Shown: positions 10,294-18,921 of the stretch, piece by piece
Position numbering within the stretch: the stretch's first letter is position 1
Layout of the letters: each line of letters opens with the position of its first letter
Source of the DNA: Actinopolymorpha alba DSM 45243
GTDB taxonomy: Bacteria > Actinomycetota > Actinomycetes > Propionibacteriales > Actinopolymorphaceae
Direction of reading: 5' to 3'
Assembly: GCF_000373925.1 (NCBI RefSeq)
Contig: NZ_KB892744.1
Location: 57,368 to 121,367, forward strand
DNA length: 64,000 nt
Position numbers and translations under genes: made by a program
Notes under the pieces: generated by a model
The model's database searches: none
What the model was told of the DNA's origin: nothing
The model's input: the letters and a program-made list of their open reading frames with translations, nothing else

Positions 10294-11946
10294 CTACGAC
10301 GTCGAGGACGTCCTGCTCTCCGGCCGCACGATCGTATCGAGCATCGTCTTCATCCGCTCCGTCGGCAGGGCCACGGCGCGTGCCCAGTAGTAGATGATCA
10401 GGCTGAATGCGGCGACCGCGGCCAGATCCCACCACAGTGGGAGGATCGGATGCTTGAGCGGTCCGAAATCGCTGAGGTAGACGATCACCCCGAGGCCGAC
10501 CAGATAGACCGGTAGCCACTGGGCGGTACGCCAGTTCAGCTCGGGAGCAATCGGGTTCAATCGGAGGACCCGATTCGCAGCCAGGATGACGTAGCCGATC
10601 AAGATCGCAATTCCGAGCTTCCAGTCGGTGTCCCATCCGGACCACAAGATCAAGAAGTTGGCGACGATGAACGCGATCGGCGAGATCACCGCACCACCAC
10701 TCAGTCGGTACGGGCGTTCGGCATCGGGCAGCCGCTTACGGAACACGGCGAAGGAAAGTGGCGCGCCGGCATACATCAACACACTGGCGCTGGTGATTAA
10801 ACCGACCAGTGATCGCCAACTGGGGAACGGCAGGAAACAGACGCAGCCGATCACGAACGCGCTGATCAACCCCAGCCACGGCACCCCACGCCGATCGGTC
10901 GACTGATACCACCTCGGGATATATCCGTTACGGGCAAGACCGTATGAGATCCGTGAGCTCGATGCGGCGTACACCAGCGCGGTGCCGCCGGGAGAGATCA
11001 CCGCGTCGATGTAGAGGATGGCAGCGAGCCAGCCGAGGCCGACCAGCGAGGCCAGCTGTGCGAACGGCCCGGTCAGCGCGGTGTACGCGCTCGTCGACCA
11101 GTTGGTACCGATCTGGCTGGCCGGCAGGCCACCGAGGAACACCAACTGAAGACCGATGTAGATGATCGCCCCGATCACGATCGATCCGATCACCGCCAGC
11201 GGAATGTCCCGCTTCGGATTCCCGCTTTCACCAGCCAGCTGATCGGCTTGTTCGAAGCCCAGGAAGGCGAACACGATGCCGCTGGTCGACACCGCGCCCA
11301 GTATCCCGCGCGCTCCGTACGGATTGAACCCGTCGGCCGCGGTGAAGTTCGCGGCGTGGAAGTTGGCGATGCCGATCACCATGATCGTGAACAACGGAGT
11401 GGCGACCTTCCACCAGGTGGCAGCACTGTTGGTGTTGGCAAGCTTGCGGACGCTGAGGAAGTTGATCGACGTGACGATCGCCATCAGGACGACCGCGACC
11501 ACGATTCCGGACGGAGTGAGCACGCTCTCCCCAGCGCGTCGCGTCATGAAGCCCTTGGCGAACGTGTAGTGCTGGCCATAGCTGATCATGGCCAGGACCT
11601 CGATCGGCGCCACGGTCAACGCTTGCAACCAGGAGAACCAACCGAACGATGCTCCGACCGCACCACCGAAGGCGTAGTGCGGGAACCGAGCCGTGCCGCC
11701 GGCCACCGGATACATCGCCCCCAGCTCGGCGTGCACCAGCGCAAGAATGATGATGGCCACGGCACCGATGCCCCACGAGATGAGCGCCGCCGGGCCTGCG
11801 GCTTTCAGAGCCAATTGCGACCCGAACAGCCAGCCCGACCCGATGATCGAGCCGACCGACATCGCGGTCAGACCCACCAGCTTGATGTCCCGGCGAAGGC
11901 CGGCGCCGCCGCCCGATGAGGGTGCCCGCGCTACTTGTCCCGCCAT
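10294..11946 (-). CDS. APC-superfamily amino acid permease
   Basis: A 550-residue polytopic membrane transporter with about 12 predicted helices. The family signature near the N-terminus, GLTAMSVGSIIGSGWLFG, is the unwound TM1 region (GSIIGSG) that binds the substrate amino group. ATG 11946 has GAGGTGG 8 nt upstream. It stands alone between unrelated genes. The substrate is probably an amino acid or polyamine; no specificity marker is visible. Confidence 0.9.
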   Translation of the reverse strand: MAGQVARAPSSGGGAGLRRDIKLVGLTAMSVGSIIGSGWLFGSQLALKAAGPAALISWGIGAVAIIILALVHAELGAMYPVAGGTARFPHYAFGGAVGASFGWFSWLQALTVAPIEVLAMISYGQHYTFAKGFMTRRAGESVLTPSGIVVAVVLMAIVTSINFLSVRKLANTNSAATWWKVATPLFTIMVIGIANFHAANFTAADGFNPYGARGILGAVSTSGIVFAFLGFEQADQLAGESGNPKRDIPLAVIGSIVIGAIIYIGLQLVFLGGLPASQIGTNWSTSAYTALTGPFAQLASLVGLGWLAAILYIDAVISPGGTALVYAASSSRISYGLARNGYIPRWYQSTDRRGVPWLGLISAFVIGCVCFLPFPSWRSLVGLITSASVLMYAGAPLSFAVFRKRLPDAERPYRLSGGAVISPIAFIVANFLILWSGWDTDWKLGIAILIGYVILAANRVLRLNPIAPELNWRTAQWLPVYLVGLGVIVYLSDFGPLKHPILPLWWDLAAVAAFSLIIYYWARAVALPTERMKTMLDTIVRPESRTSSTS

Positions 11947-12098
11947 AGCGACCACCTCTATGTGCGACCCGCAACACATTCAACGCCAAGATAGGACCGT
12001 ACGGACGCCCACCGAATGCGCCCCCCTCTGCCGGATCAGCGCGGGACTTCGGGCAGGGGGTAAACGTAGGTTCCTGACGAGGCAGGGTGCCACCGCGT

Positions 12099-12413
12099 TA
12101 GGGCGTGTTTCCTGGATCTTGGGTTGAGTGTCCTGTGCGCGAGCACAAGGTGCAGGCCGTCATTCCGATCAAAAAGGACCAGAAGGCCAACCAGCTTAAG
12201 CGCGGCTCGGCCGGGGGCCGTCCGCCCACCTTCGACGCCGAACGCTACAAGGAACGTAACACCGTCGAGCGCTGTATCAACAAACTCCGGCAGTTCCGCG
12301 CAGTGGCCACACATTTCGACAAACGCGAAGTCAGCTACCAGGGAACCATCGACGTCGCATCCATCAAAATCTGGCTCCGCGACGCCGTTCCATGATCCAA
12401 GAAACACGGCCTA
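12099..12413 (+). mobile_element. Internally deleted IS5-like element (MITE-like) with both terminal inverted repeats
   Basis: The ends GGGCGTGTTTCCTGGATC (12101-12118) and, inverted, GGCCGTGTTTCTTGGATC (12411-12394) match at 16 of 18 positions and are flanked on each side by TA. Inside, 12105-12395 (+) encodes only the C-terminal part of an IS5/IS1182-like DDE transposase: IPIKKDQKANQLKRGS, GGRPPTFDAERYKERNTVER and FRAVATHFDKREVSYQGT. Everything upstream of the last catalytic region is deleted, so the 315-bp unit could only move in trans. Its right end touches the stop codon of the small peptide gene at 12411. Confidence 0.75.
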
Positions 12414-12470
12414 GCGGCGGAGTCGTCCGCCGCTGGAACTGGCGCCGGCCCACATCGCGTCGCGGGTCAT
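12411..12470 (-). CDS. Tiny peptide, degraded copy of the 24667-24744 membrane peptide
   Basis: A 19-residue frame MTRDAMWAGASSSGGRLRR overlaps the zinc-finger gene stop by 4 bp (ATGA). Its start M-T-R-D-A-M-W-A and end GRL match MSRNAVWALLALVV...GRL encoded at 24667-24744, but the hydrophobic middle is replaced. The conserved position, coupling and ends suggest shared ancestry; function is unknown and this copy has lost its membrane segment. Confidence 0.5.
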   Translation of the reverse strand: MTRDAMWAGASSSGGRLRR

Positions 12471-12670
12471 TGCCTGGTTCCCCTGATCAGGGGAGTCGGT
12501 TTTGCGCGGCTCAACCGCCGCGTGAGGTGCTGAGCGTCCAGGTGATCGAGCAGCGTGCCGGTCGCGGTCCGGCACCATTCGTCGACCGTTGCACCACAGA
12601 AACCGCACGGCCGGGCGAGTACCCGGCGGAGGGTCTTCTGGTCAGCCTCGCTGAGCGGTTCCTCGGTCAT
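12467..12670 (-). CDS. Small zinc-finger protein of a mobile-element cassette (copy 1)
   Basis: Sixty-seven residues. The motif RPCGFCGATVDEWC followed by a GTLLDHLDAQHLTRR tail parallels RPCPHCRAPAGAWC...GELLAHLDKQHVARR in the protein at 24741-24962. C-x2-C-x7-C plus histidines in the HLDxQH segment suggests a phage/conjugative-element zinc-binding domain (Phage_zn_bind type). It is coupled by ATGA overlaps to a gene fragment upstream and the tiny peptide downstream. No enzymatic role is visible; nucleic acid binding is the likeliest guess. Confidence 0.65.
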   Translation of the reverse strand: MTEEPLSEADQKTLRRVLARPCGFCGATVDEWCRTATGTLLDHLDAQHLTRRLSRAKPTPLIRGTRQ

Positions 12671-12786
12671 CGTTCGCCGATCCTGGCCGCGCGTTCGAGG
12701 ATGGCGAGGGCCCGGGCGGTCTGTCCGTCACGGACTGCCTGGATCGCCTCGCGGGCGACCTGCGCCAACTGCTCCGTCTGGCCAGT
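12667..12786 (-). pseudogene. 3' end of a gene coupled to the zinc-finger gene
   Basis: Reads QTEQLAQVAREAIQAVRDGQ and then TARALAILERAARIGER* in one frame, ending at TGA 12669-12667 which overlaps the ATG of the zinc-finger gene. The 5' part is missing: at about 12786 the sequence switches to the group II intron maturase remnant. The product is a short alpha-helical protein of unknown function. Confidence 0.5.
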
Positions 12787-13200
12787 ACTTCAGTGGGCCT
12801 GAGAATCGGGCTGCTCTGGAGCCAGAGTTGCAGGCGGAGGTCGAGTTCGGCTGGCGTCACTGCGACGCCGGAGGCGCCGGTGAACGCGACACCGCGGTGG
12901 GCGAGACGCCAACCTTGGTCGCAGAATCTGCGTCTGAGCTCACGCCGGCATATCCGGCCATGCTTGCGGTGTATCCAAGCGGCGACCCGCTGCCAGGCGT
13001 AGTAGTCCACGCTGTTGAAGGTCTTCTTGGACACCGCATGCCGGTAGTAGTTCGCCCACCCGCGCATAGCCTGGTTCAAGCCGGTCAGCAGCTCGTCCAG
13101 GCCCATGTGCAGGGTTGATCTGTGCGTCTTGGTTTTCACCTTGTCCTTGACGGAAGCGATCGCCTTCGTCGATGGCTTGGTATAGACGAAGCGTTTCGTG
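12787..13200 (-). pseudogene. Group II intron reverse transcriptase/maturase, C-terminal remnant
   Basis: The minus strand encodes RFVYTKPSTKAIASVKDKVK, then LLTGLNQAMRGWANYYRHAV, KKTFNSVDYYAWQRVAAWIH and RKHGRICRRELRRRF. This is the maturase domain X (GIIM) of bacterial group II intron proteins, with the hallmark LNxxxRGWANYxRH. The reverse-transcriptase palm with YADD is absent, as is the normal C-terminus; the reading frame fuses into neighbouring sequence at about 12790. The intron is therefore inactive. Confidence 0.82.
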
Positions 13201-13314
13201 GTAACTGTCCGTGACTGTTTCGGATCTGCTGGCCTGCCAGGCCGGGGGTAGCCGAATCCTGGATCTTGCGCCTCGCACGCCGCTGCGCGCGGTGGGCGAC
13301 GGCGGCCGTCACGG

Positions 13315-13368
13315 AATGTGGAGAAAACGACCGTGTCTCTTGCGTCGGACCGTCATGTTCTCCACATT
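13315..13368. repeat. Inverted repeat AATGTGGAGAA / TTCTCCACATT
   Basis: Perfect 11-bp arms at 13315-13325 and 13358-13368 separated by 32 bp. It sits between the intron remnant and the MFS fragment. It may be an operator or an old insertion-sequence end; no promoter context decides. Confidence 0.5.
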
Positions 13369-13393
13369 TCGTAACCGAGCCCCGCGCCGATCC

Positions 13394-13718
13394 CTAATTC
13401 GCTGGCGACGCAGGCCCCATGGCGTGCTCGAGGTGAGGAGCGCTGCGCAACAGCGGTATCCACACCAAGGCCAGCACGCAGGCACCAACCCACAGGGCGA
13501 CCCGGATCCCGAACAGCTCGGCCAGCACCCCGGCCAGCGCCGCCCCGATGGCCAGCGCCCCGGTCAGCAGAAAGCGCATGGTCGCGTTCTGCCGCCCGAG
13601 CAGCCGGTCCGGCGTGACCCGCTGGCGGAAGGTCACCAGGATGACGTTGTCGACGCCCACCTTGTACACGACGACGAACCAGGCAGCGGCGGCGAGCCAG
13701 AGCCAACCGCCGCGTGGA
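13394..13718 (-). pseudogene. MFS transporter, C-terminal fragment
   Basis: The frame reads GGWLWLAAAAWFVVVYKVGV, DNVILVTFRQRVTPDRLLGR, QNATMRFLLTGALAIGAALA and ends near PHLEHAMGPASPAN* at 13394. 'QRVTPDRLLGRxNA..RF...G..P.GA..AG' is the MFS_3/enterobactin-exporter-like C-half signature. The first eight or so helices are absent. Together with the adjacent plus-strand regulator remnant it appears to be a deletion copy of a divergent MFS/ArsR pair like that at 18922-21178. Confidence 0.72.
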
Positions 13719-13721
13719 TCT

Positions 13722-14439
13722 CGGTGCGCGGAGCGCCGCTGCCGGGTTACCTCGCGCCCACCCCCCATACGCCGACACCCGACCTCGCCGAAGAGGTGGA
13801 GCTGCTCCGGGCCACCGACCCGGCGACGGTGAATGGCGGCCAGTGCGGGCTCGATGAGCTGGCGACGACCGTCACGGCGTACTGGGAGGTGGCCCTGGCG
13901 TCGCACTGGCGCCGGCTGCGCGACCTGCTCGAGGTGACGTGCTGTACCGGGCCCGGCACCTCGCCGCCGGAGGCGCGCAGCGGCTCTTCGCGGATCTCCA
14001 TCCCGCGGTCAGCTGGGCCGATGACACCCTGACCGTGCGGCATCCGCTGGTCACCGACACCCGGCGGCTGGACGGGCGTGGGTTGGTCCTGGTCCCGTCG
14101 GCGTTCGTCTGGCCACAGGTGGCGACGAAGACGGCCGAGCCGTGGCAGCCGGTGCTGCGCTACCCGGCGCGGGGCATTGCCACACTGTGGGAGCACGGCC
14201 GCCCGGCCGAACCCGGCTCACTCGCCGCCATCGTCGGCCGGTCCCGGGCGATACTCCTGGCCCACCTCGACGCGCCCGCATCGACGAGCGACCTGGCCCG
14301 GCGGACCGGGCTGACCGCCGGCGGCGTCTCCCAGCACCTGACGGCACTGCGCGGAGCCGGCCTGGTGACCTCGCATCGCACCGGCCGGGTGGTGCTCTAC
14401 GCTCGTACCGCGCTGGGCGACGCGCTCCTCCCCAGCTGA
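13722..14439 (+). pseudogene. ArsR-type regulator with DUF5937-like N-terminus, truncated and frameshifted
   Basis: The frame reads PTPHTPTPDLAEEVELLRAT ... LATTVTAYWEVALASHWRRL, then shifts at about 13939 and continues MLYRARHLAAGGAQRLFADL to a winged helix (SRAILLAHLDAPASTSDLAR, RTGLTAGGVSQHLTALRGAG) and RVVLYARTALGDALL. Layout and motifs match the intact 328-residue regulator at 20192-21178. The first 70 or so residues are missing. The single-base shift makes this a pseudogene unless the wing-helix half is reinitiated. Confidence 0.72.
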
Positions 14440-14511
14440 AGCGGCGATGCGGGATGGCCCTGTCAGAATCGCCTTGCATCCGGTACCTAGGTACGGGCTT
14501 GCCGTGAGGTC

Positions 14512-14780
14512 ATGACCGATCAGAGCCCTTCCGGCCTGGGCTGGGTACCGGACACGTGCACCCTCCCGACCACTGAGCGGCCGCTGCGCCTGGCGGAGTT
14601 CGACGCGCTCTTGACGGCGGCGTACGAGTGGAAGCGCCCGGACGCACGCCACCTTCGGGTAACGCTCGCCGGCGAACCTGCCCTGGTCGACTCGGTACGT
14701 GAGCTGGCTGACCGCGAAGCGCGGTGCTGCGCGTTCTTCACGTTCACCGTCACCGCGCCGGAACCCGGTCGTCCGGCCCC
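14512..14780 (+). pseudogene. Small Cys-containing protein, C-terminally truncated
   Basis: An ATG after GTGAGGTC opens MTDQSPSGLGWVPDTCTLPT, ERPLRLAEFDALLTAAYEW and ...ADREARCCAFFTFTVTAPEP. A CCxFFTF core is typical of small actinobacterial proteins found next to MerR/ArsR-type regulators; I do not know their function. The frame runs into the 3' end of the DUF6069 gene (14781), so the normal C-terminus is lost. Confidence 0.5.
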
Positions 14781-15215
14781 CTACTTGCGGGCGTTCGGCG
14801 AGGTCGCCTGGAACACCGGAATGAGCACTGCGGCGACCGCGACGTGTGCGAGCGCGAGCACGACCTTGGTCCCGCCCGACGCCTCGATGGTGAACAGCGG
14901 GAAGAAGAACGACATGGCCAGGAACATCAGCGCCACGACCGTCCAGATCAGGCGGGCGCGGGGGGTCACGCGCTCCAGCAGGGCCAGCAGCGCCCAGCCC
15001 AGCAGGGAGAAGAACAGCGAGAACATGATGATCGCGCTCGCCCCGAGGTCCTGCGGCTCCTGCCCGTCGGCCTTGATGATCATGTCGTTGCCGAGCAACG
15101 GCTCGCCCACCACCCAGACCAGGACGGCCGCCACGACGGCCCCCACCACCGCGAGAGCCCGATTGCGTCGGCGCGTTCCGGCACTGATCTCCCGTACATC
15201 ACTCTGAATCGTCAC
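14781..15215 (-). CDS. DUF6069-like four-helix membrane protein
   Basis: About 144 residues with four hydrophobic segments (ALAVVGAVVAAVLVWVVG; IIMFSLFFSLLGWALLALL; LIWTVVALMFLAMSFFFPL; VVLALAHVAVAAVLIPVF). GTG 15215 is preceded by TTAGGAG 5 nt upstream, better than the ATG further out at 15245. This size and layout fit the DUF6069 family of unknown function. It is convergent with the truncated Cys protein. Confidence 0.72.
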   Translation of the reverse strand: MTIQSDVREISAGTRRRNRALAVVGAVVAAVLVWVVGEPLLGNDMIIKADGQEPQDLGASAIIMFSLFFSLLGWALLALLERVTPRARLIWTVVALMFLAMSFFFPLFTIEASGGTKVVLALAHVAVAAVLIPVFQATSPNARK

Positions 15216-15290
15216 GTCTACTCCTAAAGCAGATTCATAGTTCACGAACTGTGCTGGGTGCGCTCGCCGTCGCTGCGGTGACGCTCGCGG

Positions 15291-15854
15291 TCACGGCCTG
15301 ACCGGCCGGTACCGCACACTCAGCTCGGCCGTGGGGTCGCCGGCGCCGACCCGGTGGAGGTAGTGCGGTCGGCCACCGGGGAGGTCCAGCAGCCGGATGC
15401 CCTCGCCGAGCAGCACGGGCGCGATGTGCAGGTCGATCTCGTCGAGCAGGCCGCGTTCGAGAAGCTGCCCACCGATCGTCGGCGACAGCACCTCGACGTT
15501 CCCGCCGCCGGCCGCGGCCAGCGCGATCCGTACCGCCTCGGCCACGTCACAGTCCAGGAATGTGACGCCGTCGGCGGGCTTGGCGTCCTCCGGGTGATGG
15601 GTGAGCACAAAGATGGGTCCGGTCCAGGCGCCGCCGTAGACGGAGCTCGGATCCGGGAAGTGGTCCCAGCCGCGCCGGCCGCCCAGGACCGCGCCTGTGG
15701 TCCCGACGTACTCCTCGATCAGGCCCGGCTGGGGCGAGATGCCGGTCATCATCCAGTCCATCTCGTGGTTCGGTCCGGCCACGTACCCGTCCAGGGACAT
15801 GGTGAAGTGCCAGAGCACCTTGCCGTTCGCGGTCTGCGGTTCGATGTCGTTCAC
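15291..15854 (-). CDS. Dihydrofolate-reductase-like (RibD C-terminal domain) oxidoreductase
   Basis: A 187-residue RibD_C/DHFR-like protein: WHFTMSLDGYVAGPNHEMDW near the N-terminus and GGGNVEVLSPTIGGQLLERG, LLDEIDLHIAPVLLGEGIRL near the C-terminus bind NADPH in relatives. GTG 15854 has GAGGAG 7 nt upstream. It follows the sigma-factor gene on the same strand, an arrangement often seen in actinomycetes. True folate reduction is unlikely; the substrate is unknown. Confidence 0.82.
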   Translation of the reverse strand: MNDIEPQTANGKVLWHFTMSLDGYVAGPNHEMDWMMTGISPQPGLIEEYVGTTGAVLGGRRGWDHFPDPSSVYGGAWTGPIFVLTHHPEDAKPADGVTFLDCDVAEAVRIALAAAGGGNVEVLSPTIGGQLLERGLLDEIDLHIAPVLLGEGIRLLDLPGGRPHYLHRVGAGDPTAELSVRYRPVRP

Positions 15855-15916
15855 TGCTGTCTCCTCTGCCCGCTGATTGCCTCGTGCGGTGTTGAGACGG
15901 CATCCACCGCGGAACC

Positions 15917-16801
15917 TCATCGGTCCAGGGTGGGTGGGAGGTTGAACGACGGGAACAGGGCCGGCTCGTGGAACGCGACGATCTCGGTTATTCGGCCGTC
16001 GCGGACCTGCAGCACGCCGATGCCGAACGGCTCGTACGCGTGCCCGCCCGGCGGACACCGGTACGTCGCCGCGGCCAACTGGCCGTTGGCGCATGCTGCC
16101 GGCAGCATGCGCAGCGTTCCGATGTAGTCGGGTGAGCCGGCGTCCCAGCTCGCCGACAGCGCTGCCAGCACGCCGTCGCGGTCGGCGAACCACTCCGGGT
16201 ACGGCGGCATCGTCGCCCGCACGTCCCGCGCCAGCAGCTCGGCGACCTCGGCCAGGTCGCCGCGTTCCACCGCGGACATGTAGCGGCGCAGGATCCTGCG
16301 GTCCTCGTCGGTGGGCGGGGCTGACGGGGCCCAGTCCGACCGGCTCGGCGGCAGGTGGGTGCGCAGGGTGGCTCTGGCCCGCTGCAGTGCGCTGTTGACC
16401 GAGGCGACACTGCCGTCCAGTGCCTCGGCCGTCTGGCGGACCGGCCAGCCCAGCACGTCGCACAGGATCGTCGCGGCGCGCTGCCTCGGCGGCAGGTGTT
16501 GGATGGCGGCCAGGAACGCCAGCTCCAGGGTCTCCTTCGCGATCACCGCGGCCTCCGGGTCGTCGGCGCTCGGCGCCGCCGGCTCCCACAGGTGGCCGGG
16601 GAACGGCTGCAACCACGGGCCGGCCGGCGAATCGGCCTGGTCGGGCAGCGTCCGGCGGCTCCGGCCGTCTAGGAAGTCCAGGCAGGCGTTGGTGGCGATC
16701 CGGTACAACCAGGCGCGCAGGGAGGAACGGCCCTCGAAGCCGTCCCGGCCGCGCCACGCCCGCAGGAACCCCTGGGCACCGGGCGCGGGCATGTGCTCCA
16801 C
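15917..16801 (-). pseudogene. SnoaL-tailed ECF sigma factor (ECF41/ECF56-like), 5'-truncated
   Basis: Recognisable sequence begins at QGFLRAWRGRDGFEGRSSLR (end of sigma region 2), followed by AWLYRIATNACLDFLDGR and a complete region 4 (LPPRQRAATILCDVLGWPVR, QTAEALDGSVASVNSALQRA). The C-terminal ~130 residues are SnoaL-like (RRYMSAVERGDLAEVAELLA). The first 60 or so residues of region 2, including the core-binding part, are missing; the break near 16775-16830 coincides with the end of a Tn3 transposase remnant, which probably deleted it. Confidence 0.75.
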
Positions 16802-16878
16802 TGCCTGACCTTGAACAGGGGAATCTCCATCAGGACGCCTTTCTGTGTGCGGCTGGCGGGTGCCGACCGGAGCGGGGC

Positions 16879-18050
16879 TCAGTCGGGCACAGGTACGACC
16901 GTGGCGCGTAGCGGCCGGTAGCCGTCGGCGTCGAACTGGGCGAGTTCGCCGTCGATGTCGACGGAGCGGGTGTCGTAGAAGTGCACGTTCTCATGGTGAG
17001 TCGGCCAGATGTGCGCCTGGCCCTCGTCGTCAACGTCGCGGCCCTCGCGGGCGCAGGGCGACGACGCCGAGGCCGTGGTAATCCGTCGACCAACAGACGA
17101 TCGCGTTGGTGGCCAGGGTGAGGCACCACATCTGCGCGGACTGCTGCTCGTGGTGCCGGCGGCGCAGCGCTCCCTCGGCGGCGTAGGCGAGAGAGCGGCG
17201 TAGGGCGTGCAGGTTCTCGCCCTTGTTGAGCTGCCGGGCGATGCGCCGTCGGTAGGTCTCGTCGGCGAGGTAGCGGGTGGCGTACAGGGTGCGGCGCCAC
17301 GCCCCGTACTCCTTGATCGCGCTTGTGAGCGCGTTCTGCTGCCGCTTGGACGAGCACAGCGTCCCGACGACCAGGGCGGCGGTGGCGTGCCCGCCCTTCA
17401 CGGACGCGGCGACGCGCAGCAGGTCGTCCCACATGCTCGTGATCAGGTCGGCCCGCGGCGTGCACCAGGTGGTCGGTGAACCCGGTCCGGGCGTCGACCT
17501 CCACCAGCACCGAGACCAGCGGCAAGCGGGGCAGCATCGCGGCGTTCGGTGCGTGGCACGTCGTCGGCGGGGATGTCCTCGGCTGTCAACGGCGGGATGA
17601 TCAGCGCACCGTCGTCGGTGAGCCGAATCTCCCCGGCTGCGCCCTTCGCCAGCAGCGCCTCCAGATCACCCAAGGCGGTGTGCAGCTCGTTGTCGGCCTT
17701 CGCGAGCGCGTCGACGCCATCGGCGGGCTTGCCGACCAGGGAGCAGAACTCGACGCGCTGCGGCGCCCACGCCTGCTCGATGAGCAGGAACGACGCCGGA
17801 TCGGCGTACCGGCGCGAGCCGGGCACGAACACATCACCCGAGCGCAGCCCGTCACGCCGTCACGCAGCCCGACCAGTTCCCAGTAGTGCCGGTACGCGGT
17901 CACGTCCCCGGACTCCGCCGCGGCGCCCAGATAGCCGGCCCACTTCGTCGGCACGAACCCCACCGGCGCGCTCGCAGGCACCTTGCGGGTGCCCGTCGCG
18001 TACAGCCCGGTCAGCATGGACACCGCCTGCAGCAGCTGCTCCGCCCATTG
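16879..18050 (-). pseudogene. Tn3-family transposase, internally deleted and frameshifted remnant
   Basis: Three frames together give a Tn3-type transposase: KVPASAPVGFVPTKWAGYLG (about 17990), FVPGSRRYADPASFLL (17820), then after a deletion MWDDLLRVAASVKGGHATAA (17434), ARQLNKGENLHALRRSLAYA and AQMWCLTLATNAIVCW, ending HHENVHFYDT...YRPLRATVVPVPD* at 16879. The catalytic middle, between DHLVHA and the LITSMWDD region, is gone. Truncation of the neighbouring sigma factor fits past movement or deletion by this element. No 38-bp Tn3 ends are identifiable. Confidence 0.85.
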
Positions 18051-18094
18051 ACATGACCACCAAGGAAGGAGTACTGAGCGAGGTGATATGGCCT

Positions 18095-18146
18095 GGTCAG
18101 ATGGGGTAGGGCGGGCGGGACTCGAACCCGCGACCCAGGGATTATG
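18095..18146. repeat. attL-like copy of the tRNA-Met 3' part
   Basis: 18103-18146 is identical over 44 bp to 41688-41731, which includes the anticodon-loop-to-3'-end part of tRNA-Met; extending left gives 51 of 52 matches. It lacks the 5' half of the tRNA and so marks the other end of the integrated element. Confidence 0.9.
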
Positions 18147-18149
18147 CGA

Positions 18150-18880
18150 GGGACGCCCGGTCGTGAGCGAGTGGTCTTACGCCTGCTGGCTCGACCATGC
18201 GCCTGTCAGAAGCGTCACGGATGCCTCCGAACTGCACCGTTTCATTGACAGAACCATTGACAAACCTGCTGCTCCACACTGGGCGCCTTCGCTTTGCTCG
18301 GTACGCCCTGGCCGAGCACTTTGGGATAACCGACGTCGGGCCGAAGCAATTCGGCGAGGGAAGTCTCGCGCGCCAACGAGCCGTCAACAGAGCGGCTGAT
18401 GCGAACGACCGCTGTGCCCGGGTCGGCTCGCCCGCTCAGGCCTGGAGCCATACCTGGCCAGTAGCCGATATGCGAGTCCGTCAACTGGATCCGCCGTGGC
18501 TCCGTGACCGGTTAACGATGGCATGCCCCGCACCCTATGGCGTCGCTTGATGCGAAGCACGTCGATATAGGCGGCGAGCTGCCGAGGCTGACGTCGTGCT
18601 ATCTGCGTGCTATGCGCGACGGCTCCACGAGGTTTACTCACGGCACCCACCGACCACCCTCCTGAGGTCGGACGGCTGGTCGAGCGTGATCCCGCCTTAG
18701 ATTCCCACGCTGAGGTCTGACTGGGGCTGCCGTTGGGCCCTGTGAGGGCTCCGCCGCCCGAGCCTGCCGCTGGCGCTCGCGGCGCTCGGGGTCGTGACGG
18801 TGGGGGCGGTGCTCCTACCGTCCCGACGCCTGCGCCGACGCTGGGGTTCGCGCCGCTGCAGGGCGGCTTCTTCGTGACAC
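18150..18880. other. Left end of the island; no supported gene except a short C-terminal membrane fragment
   Basis: CATTGACA-N4-CATTGACA lies at 18243-18262 (possible integrase arm sites). At about 18735-18873 the plus strand reads LPLALAALGVVTVGAVLLPS then R-rich tail and stop, like the last helix of a membrane protein without its 5' part. Nothing else in the block looks coding. Confidence 0.4.
18243..18262 (+). promoter_or_regulatory. Paired CATTGACA direct repeats, left element end
   Basis: Two CATTGACA octamers at 18243-18250 and 18255-18262 (12-bp period). The same pair with the same period occurs at 41620-41639 (same orientation) and 38088-38107 (opposite orientation). Arm-type integrase binding is a reasonable inference at the ends. 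Confidence 0.5.
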
Positions 18881-18921
18881 TCGTCGTCAACGAGCGTCAG
18901 GTATCTCGTCCTCGGCGGAGC

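Noticed and set aside
13211..14032. Single long plus-strand gene 13211-14032
   Set aside because: The first half is antisense to the MFS fragment; only the part after about 13722 matches the regulator family.
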